64,000 nt of DNA from JADFGZ01 sp965222345 (GTDB lineage: Bacteria; Acidobacteriota; Terriglobia; 2-12-FULL-54-10). Under the pieces are notes generated by a model. It made no database searches, was not told the origin of the DNA, and saw nothing but the letters and a program-made list of their open reading frames with translations. Below, one piece after another: positions 37,500 through 47,096 of this stretch. Made by a program: the position numbers and the translations under genes. Within the stretch, counting starts at the first letter, position 1. Each line of letters opens with the position of its first letter. The stretch spans positions 372,001-436,000 of the forward strand of contig CBDCTS010000004.1 of NCBI GenBank assembly GCA_965222345.1. The letters run 5' to 3'.

Positions 37500-39620
37500 T
37501 TACCAAGCCACCAGTTCCCGCAAAGCCTTCTCCACGTCTTTCGCCTGCGGGAGGATTTCTTTTTCGAGGTTGGGGTGATAGGCGACGAAGGTGTCGAGCG
37601 CCCCGATTCGTTTTACGGGAGCGTCCAGATCGTCGAACAGTTCATCGGCGATACGCGCTGCGATCTCCGCTCCAAAACCCCACGAGAGGCAGTCTTCGTG
37701 GGCCACTAGCACGCGGCTCGTCTTGCGGACCGATTGGGCAATGGCTTCCCAATCATAGGGATTGAGCGACCGCAGGTCGATCAGCTCCACGCTGGCGCCT
37801 TCCGAGGCCAGCTTCTCGGCAGCCTGCAGAGCCCGCTGCACGACGGCGCCGTAGGTGATGATCGTAACGTCGCTGCCCTGCTTCACGATGCGCGCCTTTC
37901 CGAAGGGGATCATATGCTCGGGGCCAGGATACGGGCTGCGGTTATAGGGCTGACGGTATAGGTGTTTGTGCTCCAGAAACAGCACGGGGTCATCGCACCG
38001 GATCGCCGTGCGCAGCAGGCCGGCGGCGTCGAGCGCCGTGGAAGGAAGGACGACGCGCAGGCCGGGCAGGTGCGTAAAGACGCTCTCCCCACACTGGCTG
38101 TGGTAAACCGATCCGCCGTTCAGATAACCGCCGTAGGCCGTGCGGATCACCAGCGGACAACTGAAGTTGCTGACCGAGCGCCAGCGTAGAACCGCCATCT
38201 CGTTGCGAATCTGCATCATCGCGGGCCAGATGTAATCCAGAAACTGGATTTCGACCACCGGCTTGAGTCCCCGCAGGGCATATCCGATGGCGCGGCCCAA
38301 GATATTCGCCTCGGCGATGGGAGCGTTGAAGACCCGCCGGCCCCCGAACTCCCGTTGCAGGCCGTGAGTCACTTTGAAGACTCCGCCCTTGCCCTTCAAT
38401 TGGTCCAGGTTTCCCTCGCGGCTGGAGTCGGCCACGTCCTGTCCATAGAGCAGAATGCGATGGTCCCGGCGCATCTCGTCGCGCAGGCAAGCATTCAACT
38501 GCTCCACCATCGTGCGCGGCTCACCGCTCAGGACCGCCGATTTGTCAAAGTCGGCTGCAGTGGGATCGACTGTTGGAGAATAGACGTGCAGCCGGGCAGA
38601 GCCTGCAGAGGGCATAGCAGCCTGCAAGGCCTTCTGGGCAGCTTCCTCCACTTCCTGCTCCACGGCGTCTTGCACTCTTTCCTGTTCCCACCGGTCCAGT
38701 ATTCCTTCTTCCAGAAGAAACTCGCTGTATCTTTGCAACGGGTCCCGGGCCGCCTCATCGGCCTGTTCCTCCGGGGTCTTATACAGCTTTTGGTCATCCG
38801 ACACCGAATGCGGGTGAAGACGGACTACGTGACCATGCACCAGGGCCGGGCCTCGCCGCTGGCGGCAATGGGCCACAGCACGGCGAAGGACGTCGAGGCT
38901 CGCCAGAAGGTCGGTTCCATCCGTCTCTTCACGAAACAGATTCGGGTATCCGGAAAGCAAGCGGGAAATATTTCCGCCCGGCGTTTGTGCTTTCACCGGA
39001 ACGGAGATGGCGTAGGCGTTGTCCTCAATCAGGTAGAGCACGGGAAGGCGCGCGTTGCAGGCCGTATTGAGCGACTCGTAGAATTCTCCCTCGCTGGTGC
39101 TGCCGTCGCCGCCCGTGGCACAGACCACTTCATCCTGTTCAAAGCGGGCTCTCGTCTGCCGGGAGGCGGGCATCCCACGGTAGTAAATTCCCGCCTCGGC
39201 ACAACCGACCGCCTCCACCCACTGAGTTCCCGTGGCGCTCGATTGCGAAACGACGTTGAGTTCCTTGTCTCCCCAGTGCGAAGGCATCTGCCTTCCGCCG
39301 CTGAAGGGAGCTTCAGCCGATCCTACGGCCTCCAGCAACAGTTGGAGCGGAGTGAGACCCAAGGCCAGCACCAGCGCGCGGCTGCGGTAGTAGGGGAAAA
39401 ACCAGTCCGAGCCCGGCCTCAAGACCGACGCGGCGGCCAGCTGCAAGGCCTCATGACCAGCGCAACTGACCTGGAAATAGATGCGACCCTGCCGGTGCAA
39501 CTGAATCTCTTTTTCATCTAACCGGCGGGAGAGAAGCATGGTGCGGTACAGCCACACCAATCGCTTCCGATCCAGGCCGTAATGCTTTTGAGCTCTCAAT
39601 GGCGATGTCCCAGCAACCAT
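37500..39620 (-). CDS. 2-oxoacid dehydrogenase E1 component, fused alpha and beta subunits
   Basis: Thiamine-diphosphate enzyme that decarboxylates 2-oxoacids (branched-chain type or pyruvate) and passes the acyl group to an E2 lipoyl protein. The 706-aa chain carries the alpha part first (about 1-350, with the TPP motif GDGSTSEGEFYESLNTACN ... NAYAIS) and then the beta part (about 370-706, with NAPIAEANILGRAIGYALRG and EIQFLDYIWPAM). Usually alpha and beta are separate proteins; fused forms are known. ATG 39620 has GAAGGA eight bases upstream; ATG 39629 and GTG 39737 are alternatives. No E2 or E3 gene lies in the window. Confidence 0.9.
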   Translation of the reverse strand: MVAGTSPLRAQKHYGLDRKRLVWLYRTMLLSRRLDEKEIQLHRQGRIYFQVSCAGHEALQLAAASVLRPGSDWFFPYYRSRALVLALGLTPLQLLLEAVGSAEAPFSGGRQMPSHWGDKELNVVSQSSATGTQWVEAVGCAEAGIYYRGMPASRQTRARFEQDEVVCATGGDGSTSEGEFYESLNTACNARLPVLYLIEDNAYAISVPVKAQTPGGNISRLLSGYPNLFREETDGTDLLASLDVLRRAVAHCRQRRGPALVHGHVVRLHPHSVSDDQKLYKTPEEQADEAARDPLQRYSEFLLEEGILDRWEQERVQDAVEQEVEEAAQKALQAAMPSAGSARLHVYSPTVDPTAADFDKSAVLSGEPRTMVEQLNACLRDEMRRDHRILLYGQDVADSSREGNLDQLKGKGGVFKVTHGLQREFGGRRVFNAPIAEANILGRAIGYALRGLKPVVEIQFLDYIWPAMMQIRNEMAVLRWRSVSNFSCPLVIRTAYGGYLNGGSVYHSQCGESVFTHLPGLRVVLPSTALDAAGLLRTAIRCDDPVLFLEHKHLYRQPYNRSPYPGPEHMIPFGKARIVKQGSDVTIITYGAVVQRALQAAEKLASEGASVELIDLRSLNPYDWEAIAQSVRKTSRVLVAHEDCLSWGFGAEIAARIADELFDDLDAPVKRIGALDTFVAYHPNLEKEILPQAKDVEKALRELVAW

Positions 39621-39737
39621 ACGATTCATCCTTCTTTTTTGGCGTTTGTGAGAATCGGGCAAAAGCTCGAAATGTCGCCGCTCGGATGGTTTCGGTAATG
39701 ACGCTCCAGCATCTTGAATTTTACCGCTCCGAGACAC

Positions 39738-40199
39738 GGCAGTAAACCTTTAGCTTAGGCAGGACATTTCCCTCTTACTGTTCCCCAATAAGAGGCCGGA
39801 GGCGGCTTGCCAGCCGCCGACGCGAATGGCTTCTCCATATCCTTACCCTTGGCTGCCCTCATTCGCTATCCTCACTCGTTCCTTCTAGGGTCTGACACTT
39901 TGTTCCCGTGTTCCTTACCACTTTTCCAAACTCCTGTTGCTAGCCTGCTGTTATGGCTCCTTGCTTTGACGTTCTCCGAAGCGCCAGCGGCCTTGAGGCA
40001 CTCCTGCGGCTACCGGATTCGCGCTCTACCGCTTGATTTCACTCTATTCAGGTTAACGATCCAAGGGATAAAGATGCCATCCTGTAAGGCGAGGATTTTG
40101 GAAGCCAAAGGATGCCATTTTCAGTCTGCCGGGATGCCAGGAAAGCATCTTGCAGGCAGCCTTTTGGGTCACAACCTATTTATAATAAGCAAGTTATCT
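39738..40199. other. Intergenic region between E1 gene and copper cluster
   Basis: About 460 bases with no supported gene. It holds a perfect hairpin GGCGGCT / AGCCGCC (39801-39818, 4-base loop) lacking a U-tract. The upstream part should contain the E1 promoter, but no clear boxes were seen. Confidence 0.4.
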
Positions 40200-40955
40200 T
40201 TATTTCACGGGCCGTGAGGAATCGGATCGAGCAATCCGATGATTCTTGTAACGCTTGTGTGGCTGGAATACCAAGAAGAGCATCACAAGACCAACTCCCA
40301 GAAGGACGGCAAGGTGACGTACGCCATATTGCCGTTCGACAACAATTGCTGCGGCCGGACGTCCCGCTCCTTCCACCAGTTCGGACCAGGAAACTTCTTT
40401 CCCGTCTGCATAGACTTGCACCGCAGGAAAATGGTACGTTCCCGGCTCTTCCGGTATGAAAATACTGAACGCAAATTCCTCAAAACCGTCCGGTGGAATC
40501 GACCCGCCCGCAAAGTTAACCTTCTTAACCCACTTTTTGCGCAGTTCGTTCAGGATATCTTCTTCCTGCCGTTCCTCCTCCGTCTGGGCAGACGGTACAG
40601 CGTGCCCTTCTCCTTCTTCCCCTGTTGATTCCCTGGCAGCTCGCTGGTCCATTTCCCGGCGATAAATATTGCTCGGCTTGTTCTCTTTCTCGATGCTTAC
40701 TTCCCAGCCAGGCGGGTATGCTACCCGGCTGATCTCGCCACCCGCTCTCAGAAAAGCATCCGGCACTTCCACGCTGACTTTTATGGTAGCCACGTGACGT
40801 TCGTTGGGAACGACCAACCGGACCACCGCGTGCCTTCCGGGTTGTAAGGGTTGACTGGGGCGAAGCGTGACGTGTGCCCAGGCTGTTGCCTGCAGAAGGG
40901 CAATCCCCATAAATGCCATCCAAACTCCAGCAATGTGAAATCCTGCCATTTTCAT
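40200..40955 (-). CDS. YcnI-like copper-binding protein (DUF1775), membrane-anchored
   Basis: Exported protein of 251 aa. After the signal peptide (cleavage at AWA) the mature chain would start HVTLRPSQ, so a His is the first residue, which in characterised YcnI proteins is a copper ligand. The DUF1775 sandwich follows (VPNERHVATIKVSVEVPD, YPPGWEVSIE), with a charged insert at about 105-140, then FAFSIFIPEEPGTYHFPAVQ and a C-terminal membrane helix (LAVLLGVGLVMLFLVF). ATG 40955 has AGGAGG at good distance. It follows the CopC-CopD gene by 19 bases, the same pairing as ycnJ-ycnI in Bacillus. Confidence 0.87.
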   Translation of the reverse strand: MKMAGFHIAGVWMAFMGIALLQATAWAHVTLRPSQPLQPGRHAVVRLVVPNERHVATIKVSVEVPDAFLRAGGEISRVAYPPGWEVSIEKENKPSNIYRREMDQRAARESTGEEGEGHAVPSAQTEEERQEEDILNELRKKWVKKVNFAGGSIPPDGFEEFAFSIFIPEEPGTYHFPAVQVYADGKEVSWSELVEGAGRPAAAIVVERQYGVRHLAVLLGVGLVMLFLVFQPHKRYKNHRIARSDSSRPVK

Positions 40956-40974
40956 GTTCGTCCTCCTAAGTCTT

Positions 40975-42717
40975 TTATAACGTTGAGGAGATTTCAAATT
41001 CCGTCACAAAGGTGTCCCCTCGGGGCGGAGACACCTCCACACTGACCAACCACCTTCCCGCCATGGATAGGAAAACCTCGGCGGTGTAGGCGCCGTCCGG
41101 CGATGGCTGGGCCTGGATCGTTTGCAGCCCCATATCCATGTCAAGAGATCGAAGAAAAAGAGTGACGCGCCTGGCCTCTGAGATTGTCTGTCCGTCAGAG
41201 TTCTGAACCAGGATAACTGCCTGGTTCGGCCCTGCCTTGTTCGGGTCAAGCCTTAGGCCGATTGTCGTGTCGCCGGTTCGCTTGCTCAAACTCATTGGTC
41301 CACTCACAGCCACCGCAGCGGCACGAGGAAGGCTGGTGAGAGAAGCCACCAACGCTAGAATCACCAACCCCAGAACCGCTTCTCCCCGGACGAGTTTTCT
41401 AAATCGGCCAGCCCACCTGCGAGCGACATCGGGATGTTGTGCGAATGCCGCCAATGCCGGCAGCACTCGCCGCAAGTTCACAGCCGCAATGAACAAGATT
41501 GGGATAAGCAAGATCAACTTGGCAAAAAGCACCCGGCCGTAGTCCGTGGAAACGAAAGAAATCCAAGTGGGCATATGAAGCCAGGCATTATAGACCCCCG
41601 TAACCAGCAGGAATAGCACACAAATCCTGGCCACCCGGGAGAAACGATGCGCCAGGTTATTCCAGAGTGCCGCCTTGTCGTCCCCGCTTTTGTCAACGAA
41701 CCAAACCACTGCAAGAAAATGCACGAGACCACCGATCCAGATCACCGCGCCGGCCAAGTGCACCCAATCGCTCCCCACTGCCAAAATTGTCCCTTGTGAA
41801 ACTGCACGGGCGTGACCGGTCATGGGAATTGCCAGCAGGATCAACCCCGCCAGCGATCCAGAACCAATTCTCAACAGAGTTCCGCGCCCGCGCTGAAGGA
41901 GCTTTCTTCCTTGCGCCAAATGGGCTGACCGAAACGCCCAAAGGCAAAGAGCCAGCAAGCCCAGGGCGGACAAAATCCTTATCATCCACCACTGTCCATA
42001 GTTTGTTGTCACGAGCACTGTGCCGAGCGTGGATAAGGAAACGGCCCGGGCCAGCGGGACATTGGCCAATGTGGCCGCTTGACCGGTTAGAGCCAAGCAC
42101 TCTCCAACCAGAAAGAGGATGGCTGCAACCCACAGGATGTTGAGAGGACGGCGAACTACTGATGGAATGAATTCATGCCGGACATCCTCCTCGACGTTGT
42201 CGGTCAACGCAGGCGCCAAAACTCCCAACAGAAAGAAAATCCCGCCTAACCAGAGGACTATCGACGTGAGCCCAACCCACCTCACAACAGGAGAGAAAAA
42301 CTTCTGGAAAGGACTCTGTTGGTTGGTTGCCAACTCCGGAAGGTTGCTTAGGTCCGGAGGATCGGACCGAACGCCGAAGCCGAAGCGTCCTCGAATTTGG
42401 TGTCCGTCCACGGAGTTGACCCGCCAGAGCACTGCATAAGGACCTTCACCGAGAGGTTGCAGATCAACTTCTACAGCGTCGCCTTCTCCGATGACACGGG
42501 CTTCTCCCCGGTCCATGCGCTGTCCCTGTTGGTCGAGGACGCGGATTGAATTGAATACAGGCTCAATTCGTTCATTGAAGATAAGGATCACTTTGGCAGG
42601 CGCATCCGACACCTGAGTATTGCCGACGGGTTCGGTATGCAAGAGAGTCGCATGCCCGTACGCACCCACTGCGCCAAGGGCCATCACACAAACCAGCAAC
42701 GAAAATCGGCAGAACAT
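40975..42717 (-). CDS. CopC-CopD fusion with C-terminal YtkA-like domain (YcnJ-like copper protein)
   Basis: Copper binding and transport across the inner membrane. In the 580 aa: signal peptide, then a CopC domain whose mature start is HATLLHTEP and which contains VDGHQIRGRFGFG; a CopD domain of about eight membrane helices (about 145-470, including GHARAVSQGT and HLAGAVIWIGGLVHF); and a periplasmic beta-sandwich of YtkA type (about 480-580, LRLDPNKAGPNQAVILV, DMDMGLQ). This order matches YcnJ. GGGGAAA precedes ATG 42717. Second-last gene of the copper cluster, 51 bases after the His-rich lipoprotein gene. Confidence 0.9.
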   Translation of the reverse strand: MFCRFSLLVCVMALGAVGAYGHATLLHTEPVGNTQVSDAPAKVILIFNERIEPVFNSIRVLDQQGQRMDRGEARVIGEGDAVEVDLQPLGEGPYAVLWRVNSVDGHQIRGRFGFGVRSDPPDLSNLPELATNQQSPFQKFFSPVVRWVGLTSIVLWLGGIFFLLGVLAPALTDNVEEDVRHEFIPSVVRRPLNILWVAAILFLVGECLALTGQAATLANVPLARAVSLSTLGTVLVTTNYGQWWMIRILSALGLLALCLWAFRSAHLAQGRKLLQRGRGTLLRIGSGSLAGLILLAIPMTGHARAVSQGTILAVGSDWVHLAGAVIWIGGLVHFLAVVWFVDKSGDDKAALWNNLAHRFSRVARICVLFLLVTGVYNAWLHMPTWISFVSTDYGRVLFAKLILLIPILFIAAVNLRRVLPALAAFAQHPDVARRWAGRFRKLVRGEAVLGLVILALVASLTSLPRAAAVAVSGPMSLSKRTGDTTIGLRLDPNKAGPNQAVILVQNSDGQTISEARRVTLFLRSLDMDMGLQTIQAQPSPDGAYTAEVFLSMAGRWLVSVEVSPPRGDTFVTEFEISSTL

Positions 42718-42768
42718 CGATTTCCCCAAAAAGCCAACAACCGAAATGCTATGAGGCTCAAAGCGGTG

Positions 42769-43464
42769 TCAAGTTTTGGCCACAGGTGCAGAAGAATTCG
42801 CCTGGAATTTCCTGTATTTTTTGTATCGTTCGAGCGGTCGGACCAACAGGAATAGCAACCCCAGAGCTGCTGTCATAAAGACTAGGTAACGCCAGTCATA
42901 TTGCTGTTGTTCGGAATAATCACTAAACGGAAACGTAAAAAGCTCCGGTCTGGCATCCGGGGCCATACCCGGCAGACGGAGCAACAGCGTCAGGGTCACA
43001 GGAAATTGCACCTCCTGACCCAGTTCCGCTTCCAGCCTGCTCTCAACATCATTAACTGCCAGAGGGGTTTCGCGAGCGCCGTCGAAGTCTCCCCATTGCA
43101 CCGTCCCGCTGGCTTGGTGGAGTTCTGCGCGGCCCAGGGGCTGCGTGTAGGCATCGTACAGATAGACGCCGAATATCCCTGGAGAGAGGAGGATTCCTTC
43201 CAGGTGGTGTTCGTTATCCAGGGCCATGAAAAACGCCCCGCCATGCTTCGGATCGTGGTCTCCGTGTGTTCCAGCTTCTGCAGGAAGCTCCGCATGGTGG
43301 CCGGGAATGTGCTCTTCAACCGCTGCTTCGGAAGAACCCGGGAGCTGCATCGCCGAGAAGACCGGCGAGCGTGTCACGGAAAAATTGTCATTGCTGCAGG
43401 AAATCATCAGCAGTCCCAGCATTGGAACTAAAAAGGAAACATTTCCTTTTATCAGCTTCCTCAT
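42769..43464 (-). CDS. His-rich membrane-anchored putative lipoprotein
   Basis: A 231-aa protein with a short signal and a lipobox-like LLMISC (Cys about residue 23). A His-rich stretch follows (HIPGHHAELPAEAGTHGDHD), then KHGGAFFMALDNEHHLEG and FGVYLYDAYTQPLGRAEL, which look like a metal-binding beta domain. A C-terminal membrane helix is predicted (YLVFMTAALGLLFLLVRPL), unusual for a lipoprotein. The setting between a TonB receptor and CopC-CopD indicates copper handling. I do not recognise a named family. The lipobox is not perfect, so lipidation is uncertain. Confidence 0.72.
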   Translation of the reverse strand: MRKLIKGNVSFLVPMLGLLMISCSNDNFSVTRSPVFSAMQLPGSSEAAVEEHIPGHHAELPAEAGTHGDHDPKHGGAFFMALDNEHHLEGILLSPGIFGVYLYDAYTQPLGRAELHQASGTVQWGDFDGARETPLAVNDVESRLEAELGQEVQFPVTLTLLLRLPGMAPDARPELFTFPFSDYSEQQQYDWRYLVFMTAALGLLFLLVRPLERYKKYRKFQANSSAPVAKT

Positions 43465-43599
43465 AGCCTCCTCCCCTCCAAACCGAATGGATTACAGAAA
43501 CCTCGGAAACCAGCGCCACAGGGTTCGAACATCGTACCCGAAGAGTTCCGGCGCCAAACAAAACATTGCGCTCTTTATTGCTTCACCCTCCGGGCCGCT

Positions 43600-46011
43600 T
43601 CAAAAGTGAATCTTCATCGAGCCGGAGAAAAGCCGCGGAATGTAAAACTCCCCTGGAGAGAAGACGCTCGGCGCCGTCTTCCGGTACACGTTATCGGTCA
43701 GGTTCTCGACGTTGAATTGCAGGCTGAGTCGAGGCTGCTCCCCGTCGCGGAGTATGTCCCAACCGATGGACAGGTTCTGGGTGAAGTGCTGTGGCACGCG
43801 CGCCATCATTCCCCCGCCGCTCGCGTGATCCATCATCATTTCTTGCTGCCCGTGGTGCATCATCGAGTCCTCCGGCACGTGCCCACCCCCATGCCCCCCC
43901 CCTCCATGGGAAGGGACGCCACTGCCATACTCGAAAGCCATGTTAAACCACAGGCCGGTCCTGGGATGTCGATAGGTGAAACCGGCAGTCAGTGTGTGAG
44001 TCTGATCCATGGGTGCAAGGAAAGCAGCATGGTCATTCAGGTGATGAGGGTTCTCATGAAATCCTGCCACAACCGGATTGTAGAGGTAAACGCGGCTCAG
44101 GGCATAGTTCAGATAACCTCCGAGACCCACTCGTGCGAGGGTCGGCACATCCATCTTGACCTCCATGCCCCACGCTTTCGCTTTGTCGAAATTCGCATAA
44201 TTGTAGATGCGAGAGTCGGGGAGCAGGACGGTGTGGAGCTGATCGTTGCTCACGCGGTAGTAGCCGGTCAGTCCCAACCGAAAGTTGTTATGGAAGGGGT
44301 GCGTAACCCCCAGCTCGAACTGGTTCTCGATCACGGGGCGCAGCGGCGGCAATGCCTCACCGACCGTATGGAAAAAGCGTGAAAGGCCAGCGCTCGATGC
44401 CAAAACATTCTCAACCGCGGGCGGCACAAAGAAATGGTTGTAGGAGCCATGCAGCACCGTATCGGTTTTCAAGAAGCGATAGGCAACGTTGAGCCGAGGG
44501 CTGAAGTGGAACTCCGAGCTGGCCAAGCTATAACGGTCATAGCGAAGGCCGGCGTCCACTGTCAGATTTTCGGTCAGTTGCACGCTATCCTGAAAGTACA
44601 GGCCGATCTGTCCGCCGGATTTCCGCTCCGCAAACGAAATAGGTCCGTTCAACTTCACCGGGGAAAGACTCAACCGATGCGCCAGATGGTTAAATCCCTT
44701 GTTGTCGTAGAAAAGCTCTTCGTCCGGCCGAAGCGACACAAGGTCCAGCCCAGCCTTGACGGTATGCCGTCCGAGGAATCGCGTCAGGTCGCTCTTGATG
44801 CCCGTGGTATGCAGAGTCCGTTCCGAGCGGGCCACCGTCGCCAGTGGGTCGGCTGCAGGAAGCAACCGCGAGCGGGACCAGCGCTGATAGAACGAGGTGT
44901 CGAGCAGAGCGTCGTTGGAGAGGATATGACTCCATGTGAACATGGCCGTCTGAGATCGCGTGCGCTGGAAGGCGTTCGCGTTGGGCCGATACACATCGTC
45001 CTGGGAAGTTTTGGGAATCTCGAAATTGGTCCCGTCGCCCAGAAGAACAAGTTTCAGGAAGTTGGCGGGATCAACGTTGAAGTCCAACTGCAAGAAGTTG
45101 CGCACTCCCCGGCCGGTGTTGTGGATCGAGCGCGTGTCCGGCGGGCTTAAGAAACGCGCTGACTCAAAAGCAGAACTGAACAGAAAATAGGCGGCCTTCT
45201 CGGTGTGCCCGCCGTACTGGATGCCCAGGTTGTGGCGGAGAGACGTGCCGAGCCCCAGGGTGAGGGCGCCTTCGTTGTCCATGGAAAATCCGGACTTGGT
45301 GACCACGTCCAGGATTCCCCCAAAGCGATTGCCGTATTCGGCCGGAAAGCCTCCCGTCATGATGTTCATGGACTGGATCAGGTCGGGACTCAAGCCGGGG
45401 GAAAACACCGAGTGCGGATTTTCCCAGAAGGAAACGCCGTTGATGAACGTGTTCAAGGCAAGCTCGCTTCCCCGCACATGGATGAAATCATCATGGCTGC
45501 GGACCATCCCCGGCGCACTAGCCGCAATCATGTCCGGGAGATTGGTTCTCTGGCCCAGAGGGAGGTTTTCCACGACTTGCTCATGCAAGACCGTGGAGCT
45601 GGGCGAATGGGTTCCGGCTACGGCTTGCGCTTCCGTCGTCACCTCCACGATCTCCTCCACAGGACGGAGGGTAAGCTGCAAAGTGATGTTTTGGGCCTCG
45701 CGGGGTTTCAGCGTGAAGCGGGTCCGTCCTTCCAGAAATGCTTCCTGTGTCACAACCAGCAAGTATTGACCGGGAACCAGCCGTTGAAAGCCGAAATGCC
45801 CGTCTCCGCCCGTGGCCGTTTGAAGCGATACCGAACTCGTCAGGCCTTCCAAGCGGACTTTTGCATTGAGAATTGCCGAGCGGTCGGCTCTGGCCAAGAC
45901 CACGCCGTGAATCGCCCCTTCCCCCTGCGCATAAATCAATGGAGCGCAGATCCAAAGCGCACCGACTAAAACAAGTGACACCCCAAGATAATTCCCAAGG
46001 TATTTCCTCAT
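43600..46011 (-). CDS. TonB-dependent receptor of the copper cluster, His/Met-rich
   Basis: Outer-membrane receptor of 803 aa with signal peptide (ending APLIYAQ), carboxypeptidase-regulatory-like sandwich (about 20-105, IHGVVLARADRSAILNAKV), plug (about 115-250) and a barrel ending FSGSMKIHF. Near residue 700 it has a segment dense in His, Met and Gly (HGGGGHGGGHVPEDSMMHHG and EMMMDHASGGGMM), which should lie in an extracellular loop and could bind copper. That, with the neighbouring CopC-CopD and YcnI genes, suggests uptake or sensing of copper at the cell surface. ATG 46011 has GGAGG ahead of it. Ligand is inferred, not shown. Confidence 0.85.
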   Translation of the reverse strand: MRKYLGNYLGVSLVLVGALWICAPLIYAQGEGAIHGVVLARADRSAILNAKVRLEGLTSSVSLQTATGGDGHFGFQRLVPGQYLLVVTQEAFLEGRTRFTLKPREAQNITLQLTLRPVEEIVEVTTEAQAVAGTHSPSSTVLHEQVVENLPLGQRTNLPDMIAASAPGMVRSHDDFIHVRGSELALNTFINGVSFWENPHSVFSPGLSPDLIQSMNIMTGGFPAEYGNRFGGILDVVTKSGFSMDNEGALTLGLGTSLRHNLGIQYGGHTEKAAYFLFSSAFESARFLSPPDTRSIHNTGRGVRNFLQLDFNVDPANFLKLVLLGDGTNFEIPKTSQDDVYRPNANAFQRTRSQTAMFTWSHILSNDALLDTSFYQRWSRSRLLPAADPLATVARSERTLHTTGIKSDLTRFLGRHTVKAGLDLVSLRPDEELFYDNKGFNHLAHRLSLSPVKLNGPISFAERKSGGQIGLYFQDSVQLTENLTVDAGLRYDRYSLASSEFHFSPRLNVAYRFLKTDTVLHGSYNHFFVPPAVENVLASSAGLSRFFHTVGEALPPLRPVIENQFELGVTHPFHNNFRLGLTGYYRVSNDQLHTVLLPDSRIYNYANFDKAKAWGMEVKMDVPTLARVGLGGYLNYALSRVYLYNPVVAGFHENPHHLNDHAAFLAPMDQTHTLTAGFTYRHPRTGLWFNMAFEYGSGVPSHGGGGHGGGHVPEDSMMHHGQQEMMMDHASGGGMMARVPQHFTQNLSIGWDILRDGEQPRLSLQFNVENLTDNVYRKTAPSVFSPGEFYIPRLFSGSMKIHF

Positions 46012-46182
46012 CACAACCTCCAGCCTTCCCGACAGCGGCACACCTAGTCACCCTGGAAGGCTTGAAGAAGCTGGCGGGCCAGGCTGCTTCTCGACGGAAA
46101 AACAGTGCACAGGCAGCCACAACTTCAGAAAATTAACGTCGCACCCTCAATTGCAGGCGCAAGTCAAGCTTTTGAGAAGGAA

Positions 46183-46623
46183 CTAACTTAGATATCTAGG
46201 AGGTTGAAAGGGTGGAGGAAGGTAATTGTCAAACGGTTGGGAGTTTTCACTCGGAGGATTTTCCCAAGCGGCTTCCGGCGGCTGGTAGGAGACCGTTTCG
46301 GGCACTCCCTGCGGCTGGACCGGAGTCAAGCCAGCGCCGCCAAAGGTATCCTTACAATGCTGGAAAATGGGGCCCTCGTGGTGACCGTGCTGAGGAGCTT
46401 GCGCGCCATCATGATCGTGTTGATGTTCATGACGATGCTCGTGAACTGCGGGAGAAGCGGCACCGTGAGTGTGATTGGGATCAAAACATTCGATGGCGTT
46501 GAGCTCGACAATCAGAAAGAAGCGGCTGATTTGAAAACAAATCAGAACCACCACACTCAGGGCAATGACCCTGCTTCCGGCGCGGTAGCCAGTTTTGGGT
46601 CCCAGCCGCATAAGCATCTCCAT
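46183..46623 (-). CDS. Small His-rich membrane protein of the copper cluster
   Basis: A 146-aa protein with one hydrophobic segment (VIALSVVVLICFQISRFFLIV) and a periplasmic part that carries HTHGAASPAVHEHRHEHQHD and more His up to HGHHEGP, then a Pro-rich tail ending YLPPPFQPPRYLS. The His cluster suggests metal binding. It is the first gene of the five-gene minus-strand run, 171 bases before the TonB receptor. Several ATGs lie close together at the start (46623, 46617, 46611); the first is given. No family recognised. Confidence 0.65.
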   Translation of the reverse strand: MEMLMRLGPKTGYRAGSRVIALSVVVLICFQISRFFLIVELNAIECFDPNHTHGAASPAVHEHRHEHQHDHDGAQAPQHGHHEGPIFQHCKDTFGGAGLTPVQPQGVPETVSYQPPEAAWENPPSENSQPFDNYLPPPFQPPRYLS

Positions 46624-47096
46624 CTGCCTAGCTTACTACTATTAGACGCTGTTCCTGCTCTCAGGCTACATGCTTTCACGATGGAAAGTCAATCTCCAAA
46701 ATATCCATCGCAATCTGCCGAACCAACAGCAAGTTAGAACCATCTATAACGGCCGCTGCTCGCGCCGTACCATTCCAGCGGCGAAGGCCCGGCATTCGCC
46801 ACCCCAAAATTGCGCCAACTTATCAAGCCAGCTCGTTGAAACTGCATCTTTTTCACCACCAACTCCTTGCTGGAGGGTGACAGCACAGAAATTATTTATG
46901 CTAAAATGCCAGAGCGAGTGGCGGCGGAAGAGAGACCCTCAATCCTCCCCGTTGGGCGGGGGTGGTTTCCGGCGAAGGAGATATTCTTTTTCCGGAGCGA
47001 AGCATCTTTTTGCATGAATCGGGAATCGAAACAAGCATCACTCGCAACTGGAGATCGTTAGTAGCTGTTAATTGAAAATCGTTGGAGGAAGCTTCC
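46624..47096. other. Divergent intergenic region with candidate extended -10 promoter
   Basis: About 470 bases between the copper cluster (minus) and the coiled-coil gene (plus). On the plus strand TG-C-TAAAAT (46899-46907) is an extended -10 box that could serve the coiled-coil gene, with a leader of about 180 nt. Toward the copper cluster I see a TTGACT and a small inverted repeat CTTTC-N6-GAAAG at 46674-46689, but no good -10 box. No known copper-regulator site was recognised. Confidence 0.35.

Noticed and set aside
38355..39521. 388-codon open frame on the plus strand opposite the E1 gene
   Set aside because: Antisense to a clearly conserved enzyme, without domain motifs or start signals.
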